Assembly: GCA_947568835.1 (NCBI GenBank)
Contig: OX387602.1
Location: 7,410,570 to 7,474,569, forward strand
Origin: Protonemura montana
Taxonomy: Eukaryota > Arthropoda > Insecta > Plecoptera > Nemouridae
Reading direction: 5' to 3'
DNA length: 64,000 nucleotides
The position numbers and the translations under genes are program-made. Numbering within the stretch: position 1 is the stretch's first letter; each line of letters starts with the position of its first letter. The notes under the pieces are model-generated. The model ran no database searches, was not told where the DNA came from, and saw only the letters and a program-made list of their open reading frames with translations. Of this stretch, positions 1 through 8,100 are shown piece after piece.

Positions 1-43
1 AAAACTAACATTCTCAAAGAATCTTTCGCGATTTTTCCTTCAG

Positions 44-1282
44 AACTGCGACCACGACTTAACTTGTGAGGCGGACATGAACTCGGATGCGACTGACATG
101 CCCTTGAACGCGTTCGAAGCGATTGACAGAGTTTGCAGAGGTAACTACGCCTTCTACACGAGCGGCATGTACGCCTTCCAGAAGCACGAGGATCATTACC
201 ACCATCGCTACTACCAATCATCCTGCGAGCTGGACTTTTTGCAGACACGGGATGTCGATGGCTTGAGCATTGGCATGGCCAAAGGTCTTCCGTACGGCAA
301 AATTATAAATTTCTAGTAAGTTAATATTCTGAATAAAATGGTTTTTAGTATCACATACAACTCTTAAGAATTGAATCATGTGTCAAAAGGAAATGAACCT
401 ATTTTTGGATTGAACAAAGTGACTGTAATTTTTCAGTGGTCACACAGTTTCAGTGAAGAACATTGTGGGTGAAAATTGATTCGTGGAATAAACCTAATCA
501 GTTGTACGTGGTCCTTCTAACATTATAATTTGTGACAGGAGGGCAAATACGGGTAGTCAAGTAAAATAATGTGGTACCTACTATACATGCTATCGATTTC
601 TCGATGACGAATATTTTAGTGAATTCAAAGTTGGCAGTCTACAAAATCAAACTCAACGATAGCATCGAATGTCATACGTCAATAATTTACGGAATCAAGT
701 CGAGCATCATGCTTGATTTCTCTGATTATGCAATAGCAATAGACATGTTTTCCCAAGAGAATTTAATCTATAAACAGAGTTTCACCAAGAGTCGCAACCA
801 ATTACTTAGACCTGCTTCGCAAAATATTGGCTAGCCCAGTGTCTGTTGTTTTCTTGCCGTCTGGTTGTGAAACGCCTACGCAATGTCTTCAAAGGTTCTT
901 TGTGAATGACATGGCGCTCGTATGGCAGTATTGTAACAGGGTTATTGTTCTCGGTTCGATTCATTGTTCGCTGACATTGTATTCTCTTCGCTAATCCACT
1001 GCCTTGTTAACCCGAAGCTTGAAGAAGATGGCCGAAGGCGGGATATTGCAACGTGTTCGGGACAAATGGTATCGCAAAGAGGAAGACCCCCCCGAATGGA
1101 TTCCCAGCAGCATTGGACTACGCCAAGCGGCGCCGCTTTTCTGGTGCAACGCGTTCGGCATTTTGGTCTCTCTACTCGTTCTTCTCGCGGAGCTGTGTGT
1201 GTTCAGGTTCAGGAAACGAAGACTGCCAGCAAAGAAGGGAATGCACTTTAGTGGTCTGACTAATTTCGAATTTCTGAACTGA
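44..1282 (+). CDS. Ionotropic receptor, 3' part only (IR-A; last two exons)
   Basis: Two exons, 44-315 and 1018-1282, encode the end of a divergent ionotropic receptor, a ligand-gated cation channel family used in arthropod chemosensation. The first exon follows the acceptor TTCCTTCAG and ends at TTCTA/GTAAG; the second follows CCCGAAG and joins in frame (TA+C gives Tyr). Seen: the S2 ligand-binding lobe with GNYAFYTSGM and KGLPYGKIINF, the helix LKKMAEGGILQRVRDKWY, a final membrane segment around FGILVSLLVLLAEL, and a short basic tail ending in TGA at 1280-1282. The same motifs, exon junction and phase occur in IR-B at 10111-10878, so the two are tandem paralogs. The acidic residue that binds glutamate in classical receptors (YAFLxE) appears to be Thr here. 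The 5' exons lie left of the window. The acceptor of the last exon is not pyrimidine-rich and is chosen because it matches IR-B. Confidence 0.85.
316..1017 (+). other. Intron of IR-A
   Basis: 702 bases between the two IR-A exons, starting GTAAGTTA. Open frames inside (for example 571-834) show no family similarity. I see no other gene or repeat here. Confidence 0.7.
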
Positions 1283-1869
1283 TTCGTTCGGTGAGCATCA
1301 ACAGTTCTGCAATTAACTTCGGAAATTAAAAATATTGCCTGATTTTTTTTGGTACCTGTTTAAACTTACAATTGCAATAATCTAAATGTAAACCTTCAAA
1401 CAATACAATGTACAATTGTTGTGTGATAGCAGTAGGACCGTTCTACTTTAAGTGGACTGATATGTTCAGATAGTAAATTGCTGGGGTATGAATAGTATTG
1501 TGTTGAATAATATACAGACGCGTGGACAGAATTGCGTGCATTGCTATGTGATTTTTCGTTTAAATACATTCTCGAATTATTGAGTGGGGCATTGGTTTAC
1601 TATGTGCAAGTATATCAGCAACGATCCCTACTAGCAGTAAATAAATAAGGTGATCCGATCCGTAATCACAAAATCTGTAGATAAAAAAAATCCAGCGAAA
1701 GAATGTGTTGCAAAATAATGACAATGAGCTAGGTAGCTACCGAAGAACAATGGCGAAACGTTCCTCGGCGACCAATAGGTTCCTGCCATCACTGGAACCA
1801 AACTCCAGATGTAGAGAAAGTCACCACTTGGTGGTACAATATTTCGTAAACTCATTTCAAAATTAACCA
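1283..1869 (+). other. IR-A 3' flank and spacer
   Basis: AT-rich 3' untranslated and spacer DNA. The first good AATAAA polyadenylation signal for IR-A is at 1640-1645, about 360 bases after the stop. I see no gene. No clear TATA box precedes the next ORF. Confidence 0.45.
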
Positions 1870-3788
1870 ATGGAATGGTATTCCAAGTGTGCAAGAGAAG
1901 CTTTTGAGCAGGTCGTCGCTGGGGGCTCTCCGACGACCGTCCACCTAACGCGCCCGTGCGGGTACCTTGACCTAGACGCCCGTCCCGACGCTCACCCCCG
2001 GCCATGCAACGGCGCCGCGTTGACAGGAGCGTCGGCGAGACAAGGGGATCCGGACCGTTTCAGCATTTTGATAATAGCTAGCGATTGTGCTGATATCTTG
2101 TTCAATTCGTCAGAAGATTCGAGCAAGGTCGACGAGACTTACTCATCGAAATACGGACCGGCCAATGGTTTAGCTTTAGTAGAAAGAGCAGCAGCAAACT
2201 ATTATGACGAAACCAAAGAAGAAAGAAGCGTCTTGCAGGATTGGTTCGACCGTTTCCTGATCGTGGCGGCCGAGAAATCGAGCGAGTACAGAGATCGTGG
2301 AGTTTCACTGGCGGCGGACTACAAATACAAGCTTGGAGTGTATTTGAACGCAAAGAAGATTGAACTTAACAAAAAAATGAAGGAAGAAGTAAAAATTGCA
2401 AAAGAATTAGCGTATCAATGGGCACAAGAGCTAATCGTGGATGCAAAGCTGAAGGCGCATGACGCGAAAGAAAGGGCACTCGTTTCGGCTGAAAATTACT
2501 CAGCCCGAGTCAAGACATACGCCTCACAGAAGAGTGACGAGTATTCGGAGAGACTGAAAGATGATTTGAGCTATAGACAGGAGATTGCAAAAGAATGGGC
2601 ACACGAATTTGCGGTGGTGGCCAAACAGAAATCGATAGCTGCTTCACACCGAGGCTACGTGTTGGCTGAAGCTTTTGTCATATTAGTTCAACAGAAATCA
2701 ATGGAGGCTGTATACCGGGGTTATATCCTGGCTGGTGCATGCAGAGACTATATGGTTATTTTCGTTGAAGAGAAAGGCGCAGAATTAGCTGATAAGCTTC
2801 GGGAAGAGGTAAAGAATACGACTAAATTTGTTGAAGAGTCTGCTAATCAACTACTCATAGAGGTTAAGGCGCAAGTCAGTGGTAAACTATCGCTTAAAGA
2901 GTTTGACGACGAAGCTACAAAACGACCAAGCGCTAAGAAACAAGCCATTGAAAAAGCTGAAGAATTGCAAGCGGAATTCCATCGAACGTCAGAAATTGCG
3001 CAAAAATGGGCAGAAGATTTAGCACAAGAAGCAGAAAGACTCAGTAATAAAATTAAGGAAGCAGACTTGGTTACGAAGAGTGAAAATGAGTGGAAAAAAG
3101 CAGTTAGCAGCATGAAAGATTCTTCTGCCCAACTAACTGACGACGCGAAACGGCAAGCTGTGGAGACTGAGGCGCGAGCCAAAGAAGTCTATGACAAGTA
3201 TCAGAAGGAGATGGAGACCTCGGCTGATCAGGCGCAGAAATGGGCAGCGGAACTGGCTGCGGCAGCGTCCAGGCAGGCGGACATCACCGAGAAAAGAGGA
3301 AAGGAATTGCTAGAAAATCTGCGAAAAGAGCTCGATATTGCTAATGCTCGGAAAAAAGAATTTTGCGAAACGGCTAAAATTATTGTCAATGAAAAAAATA
3401 AAGGAAAGGGGGAGTGGTGTGAGCACGCCAACTGTAATGCGAAAACACAAGGTGGGGACAAAAAATAGGTTGATTACAGGCAAAAACCGAAATTATTTTG
3501 ATTTATTTGTTTAAAATTAAGAGTATTTATTTTTGAGCAGCAGCTATCGATGCTGCTCAGAAGCATTTGAAGGAAGCGGAAAAGCAAGCTGCGCTGCTCG
3601 CAGAGGACGCGAAACAGACTGCAAATGCTCTCGCTAAACTTGCGATGGACTTCTCTGAAGATGCAAAGAAGAAAACAGCGCAGCTTAAAGAAAGAGCGAA
3701 ATATATTGCCGAGCAACTTAAAGCTGCCCAGAAACAGATTATAAACATTCAAAACGAACTGAAGGACTTAGAAAGGACCAAGAAATAA
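1870..3788 (+). CDS. Alanine/lysine/glutamate-rich helical repeat protein, unknown function
   Basis: Not recognised. An uninterrupted 1.6-kb frame (1870-3468) holds about 530 codons. A donor ACACAAG/GTGGGG ends the large exon at 3451 in phase 1. It splices over an 89-base intron to 3541-3788, giving GCA-GCT-ATC in frame and about 609 residues. From about residue 85 the protein is nearly all predicted amphipathic helix without Pro. It is built from degenerate units of about 63 residues with a recurring pattern IAKxWAxEL, then KSxxAxxRGxxLA, then QKSxEYxxxLxxE. One unit carries an extra internal copy of the RGYxLA block (residues about 260-310). Hydrophobic spacing fits 11-residue periods, as in LEA-like or lipid-binding helices, rather than strict heptads. 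I see no signal peptide, membrane segment or enzyme motif. The start is uncertain: residues 15-65 are GC-rich and non-helical, the ATG context is weak, and an upstream exon is possible. Candidate roles (structural/silk-like, desiccation-related, lipid-binding) are guesses. Confidence 0.6.
3541..3788 (+). CDS. Terminal exon 1 of the helical repeat gene
   Basis: Follows TTTTTGAGCAG and, joined to the phase-1 donor at 3451, reads A-A-I-D-A-A-Q-K-H-L and on to TAA at 3786-3788. It holds about 82 residues of Ala/Lys-rich helix, including ANALAKLAMDF and AEQLKAAQKQ. The exon contains no GT dinucleotide that I can find, so it cannot splice onward and must be terminal. An AATAAA (3784-3789) overlaps the stop codon. 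Confidence 0.6.
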
Positions 3789-3928
3789 ACACAACCCCTG
3801 AAATGAAATAGTTGAATATCGAATACTTTTGTCGTATATTCTCTAAATTTTCTCAATGTCACCGTGGTTTAGATTCAAATGTTTAGTTTTACAACATTTC
3901 TGGAGTGAGAACGTCAAGCGTTTAGCAG

Positions 3929-4174
3929 GCATCTATGGAGGAAGCCAAGGAGAATTTGGAAGCAGCTGAAAAGCGTGTGGACGAACTGACAGCGGAGGCT
4001 AAGCAAGCGGCAGTTGCTCTCGCCAAGGTTACTCTGGACTTTACCGACGAAGCCAAGAGAAACGCAGTCCCACTGAAGGTAAAGGCTAAAGAAGTGTCTG
4101 CTCAGCTCAAAGCTGCCAAGGAGGAGTTTTCCAAATGTCAAACGGCACTAGATGAACTTGAAGGAGCTGCTTAA
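3929..4174 (+). CDS. Diverged second copy of the terminal exon
   Basis: Follows TTTAGCAG and reads A-S-M-E-E-A-K-E-N-L to TAA at 4172-4174, about 81 residues. It aligns without gaps to the exon at 3541-3788: ASMEEAKENL with AAIDAAQKHL, VALAKVTLDF with NALAKLAMDF, SAQLKAAKEE with AEQLKAAQKQ. The 3' flanks also match (both have a CGAAT stretch and TCACCGTG). This copy starts in phase 0, not phase 1, so it cannot replace the first terminal exon from the donor at 3451. It would need a phase-0 donor, such as GAG/GTAAAG near 2808, or it is a separate or decaying copy. An AATAAA lies near 4223. Confidence 0.5.
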   Translation, partial: ASMEEAKENLEAAEKRVDELTAEAKQAAVALAKVTLDFTDEAKRNAVPLKVKAKEVSAQLKAAKEEFSKCQTALDELEGAA

Positions 4175-4285
4175 TGGAATATGTGAACATCGAATGTCAA
4201 AGTCTTCTCAAAGTCACCGTGAAATAAAAATTTAAACGTAAAAAACTGTCAAGAATTTTTTGAGGTCTAAAAAAATTAAACCAAT

Positions 4286-4513
4286 ATGGAGCGTTCAGGG
4301 TCAAAGTGCAGTACGAAGGAAGCGATAGTGAAAAAATCCGGTACAAATACTCAAGCTATGCGAACAGAACATGACCAAGATCCAGCAACAGAAGTCAAGA
4401 ATCTGATGAAAGACCTGCTCGGCACGACACTGAAAATCAAAACACAGGCGTTGAGCTTGTACTTTTTGGAACCAAAACTACGGGCAAAATCTAATAAAGA
4501 TCAGAAAGACTAG
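4286..4513 (+). CDS. Small ORF of unknown function after the duplicated terminal exons
   Basis: 75 codons starting ATGGAGCG and ending TAG, lysine-rich and hydrophilic, with a short helical stretch around VKNLMKDLLGTTLKIK. It has no clear similarity to the repeats before it. It could be a degraded third terminal exon, a tiny gene or chance. An AATAAA about 70 bases downstream (near 4585) is compatible with a transcript end. Confidence 0.2.
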   Translation: MERSGSKCSTKEAIVKKSGTNTQAMRTEHDQDPATEVKNLMKDLLGTTLKIKTQALSLYFLEPKLRAKSNKDQKD

Positions 4514-4736
4514 ATAAATGATGTCATCAGGATTTCTTTTTTATAATTATGCATCCATCTACAAAATTTTTTGAAGGTTAGCTCAATAAAGCTGCCCCTG
4601 AACATACAATGCCATCCTATCTATTATTATTTTTCTATGTATGTAGGTTATAAGTGTTTGTAGGTAAGTGATCATTATAAGCTTTAGAAAATATAATCAA
4701 GAAAACTCACACACCTGCCCAAACATACCGTCTATG

Positions 4737-4770
4737 TATATATAAAGAGCTATAATCACTGGTCAACAGT
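4737..4770 (+). promoter_or_regulatory. TATA box and probable start site of IR-B
   Basis: TATATATAAAG at 4737-4747 is followed about 25-30 bases later by GGTCAACAGT, an initiator-like sequence. It lies about 280 bases before the IR-B start codon. A good donor AAAG/GTATGT near 4863 suggests that the 5' untranslated region may contain a small intron. Confidence 0.45.
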
Positions 4771-5023
4771 TGGTATTCAAGCTTAAAACGCTTTACATTT
4801 TGTGCAGAACTCAATAAAAAGTGAACAAAAGCAGCATATTGATCCGCTTGCAAAGCGCTAAAGGTATGTAATAATCCTTGTAAAGCATGTCACTCAATCA
4901 AGCTTTTGAAATGTTTTATTATTCTACTGCTGATCCGTTGGTGTTGTCATGAAGAAGTAGCAAAATGTGCTTTGCTGACTCTTATTGTGTGTAAGGCACT
5001 GTAAGGTGGGAACACAATTGAAT

Positions 5024-5162
5024 ATGGCTTTCAAGTGGGCCATCTTCATGCTTATCGTCACACATTCTTGCAACTGTGAAGTTTTAAGAGACATACTGTC
5101 CACAATTCACGACAATTGGAATTTAGAAGAGGTGATTCTCGTTTACCGAAACAACCCAACGC
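5024..5162 (+). CDS. IR-B exon 1 (signal peptide)
   Basis: Starts at ATG in TTGAATATGG and encodes a hydrophobic N-terminus followed by Cys residues, typical of a cleaved signal peptide. It ends ACGC/GTAAGT in phase 1. Confidence 0.8.
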
Positions 5163-8100
5163 GTAAGTGCTTCTACAGGTTTAGTTGTTTCGTTGAAATG
5201 TGAACTGAACTTTATTATCTGTCAAATAACACAGAAAAGCAAGTGTATGGTGAGATGGTCACGTTTTTCAATTTCAGTGCCGGGGTGGAATTATTTTGAC
5301 GTTCCCAGAATTCAAAATCTTAGCTCGACATGGGTCGACGTGGCATTTCTTGACCTAGACCGAGCCGATCTATTGACTCACGTGGCTGTCAAGACTTTCC
5401 CACTCCCCAAAACTGTGTTCCTTGCAGTGTCCATCGAAGACATCAAAGACATTCTTCGGATGGTATGGCTGACCTTAGTTTCGGAATCTCTACCCACCAT
5501 GGTGCTGACTCACACTTTACAATGTATTACCAAGTAACAACGGTCGAGATTTAACCAGAATTTCTATGTATTCTAGCTTTTGGATCCGTACACTGGTCAT
5601 CTTCCACGACTGCACGAGAGACTCGAAATAATAATCTCTGTGCCTAAGCTGGATTATGTGACATCGTTGTTAACAGGTAAGCTGCGTCGTTCACGTCAGG
5701 CAGATTATAATACTTATTATGTTATAATTATAACCAACTTTACAGTATAACAAATAAGTCCATTCGCGTTCTCGTATTAAGTTACTATTGATATGTTTCT
5801 GCTTCGGTCGGTGCATCAGGATTGCAGTATGAACATTACATTTAAGAGATTGCAACATTACCTGCATTAGACCAACCTTTTATTTTTTGTGAAAACTGCA
5901 ATGCATGTATCTAGAGATTGCATATCGCAGAATCTTTTGGCATCAGAAAGGTATCAGGGTGGAATCTACAACTAAATAGAAAATTTGAAATCGTGATGCG
6001 CTACACAAAGTACAATAAGACAAATCATTCGAGGTTTTTCCATAGTTATTAAGGTATACGTGTAAACTCATTCAATCGATTTTTATGTTATTGCATCCAG
6101 TAATTTAGCACTTTTATCAATAGTACAGCTATCCTTAACATGCATCTAATAAAATTAACGAGTGAATTCACGATTTTCCCCCCCACAGATTTGTACATCC
6201 CTATCTACTGCCAAGTTTACTTCATCATCTTGCCATCGACCTGGTATCCCCCTCAACTGCCAAACCTCTATGAGGTGTACCACATTCCTTCGTACAACAA
6301 GGGCAACCTCCCAATGAGCCCTACAATGTTGGCCGTCCAACCAGGTGCCTCTGTGCCTTGCAAACACGAGGAACTCTGGGTTCGCCGTAGGGACCTCCAG
6401 GGAATCCAGCTTAAAGCGGGAACGAAAGAGAACGCACCGTTGGTGATCGTGCAAGCCGTCAATACCTCGACAGAAGACAAAGGCGACATTCAAGTGACTG
6501 GTTTTATGCCGGAGGTTTGGAATGAACTTGAACAACTTATGAACTTTAGGTAAGACAATCTTATTTTAAGATGGGACTCTCTTGAAGTTATTCATAATCG
6601 AATTCAGGTATTTTCTTAGTTTGTCTGCAGATGTTAAATTATACGCCGTCTTGCATTTTAAAATTTTAGAAACTGCCAGGATTTTACAGATATAAGAGGA
6701 GCATATTCTAACTACGTAATGTTGATGCAAGGGCACAAGAGGCCCTTGTAATCATCATCAAAACCTAACCTAACCTGAAAAGATGAGGCATAAAAACAAG
6801 CTATGCAGAACTCTATCGTAATTACTGCATGGCAATGATGAACATCGCTTCAAAACATGGCTATATATAAAAAAAATCATTAATAGGTCAGTGAAGCATC
6901 TAGGTAAATGAGCAAAAAAATCTGATGCAGCTCATTCCATCAGAATAACTAGATAATCAGGTTATCAGGTAACCAAAGTGATCACATGCTTAAGGTATCT
7001 TCCGAAGGACAACTCGAACAACAGGAGACCTCCACAAATCCATGCTGTCAAGAGGTTGATACGCAAGGCTTAGTATGCTGTAATTCTAAAGTCTGTGACA
7101 TTCCAGCACCGCGTATCAAGAGTCCGTGGACTCGCAGTGGGGGGCTCTGTCAGCTAATGGCCAGTGGTCTGGTCTGATGGGGATGCTGTACCGGCGTGAG
7201 ATTGACGTTGCTATAGCGGGCATGACGCTGACCACCGAGCGGGTCAGAGACGCTGACTTCACGCAAGTCGTTCATAAGAACAGGTGAGCGATGCAGTTAC
7301 AGGAATGAGTACACGATTTTTTTCGGTGGCTCATTGTTTGTTTCTGTTGCATTTTGATTGATTTGAGGTGTTTAAGGATGCTCGGTTTAACAACGGGTCT
7401 TATAGCGTCAGATGAAAAGGATGATGATGAGCCTAATCTATGGTCTACTTTTGTCTATGAGCACCAAGGGAACCATCCAAAGGATGGTACAACTCGAACG
7501 ACAAGATTCCTTCGGGACATAGAAGTTTTGTGTGAAAATAACAAGACATATTTGATGTCAAAATGTGTTTAAATTCATTACTATGGTGGGTCGTTAATTG
7601 ACATATGCGTTGACAACCTGTCAGTTGTACAAATGTTGGAACATAATTTAGAAAGTTGCAAAATAAATCGATAAGAAAACATAGGAAAATATTTTGACAG
7701 CGGGAACTGGGAGATAGAAGAGCCACAGTGTTGATTATTTTAATGTCTCAAAACTTCTCTCGTAGTGGGATATTACTTTCACAAAAAAGGGCACGACCAT
7801 CTTATTTAAAAGATTTTCCATATTCATCTCTCATCGTTGAAGCCATTTTACTGCATCGAAATCTATCTCATGTGGAAATCTGACCGTGGACACTTTGGTG
7901 CGTAATGTGTGTAATCAAATCAAATTGTGCGTAAGGGCTAGCACGCGGTTGCCAATTCATGCACGCTAGCGCTCACTAGCAGGATGGATTAGTAAGAAAA
8001 TAAAATGTCCATTAATTCTAATATGACAGACACTTTTAGGTTAATATCATTTTTGAGTGAGTCATCGAGCTATAAAAAATAAATAAATATTGAAATGGGA

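Noticed and set aside
1912..2063. GC-rich block read as an intron (donor CAG/GTCGTC, acceptor GTTTCAG) of the helical protein gene
   Set aside because: The phases do not match: joining them leads straight to a stop codon. The ORF stays open across the block.
6762..6776. AACCTAACCTAACC as interstitial telomere
   Set aside because: Only three CCTAA units; such short runs are common in insect genomes.
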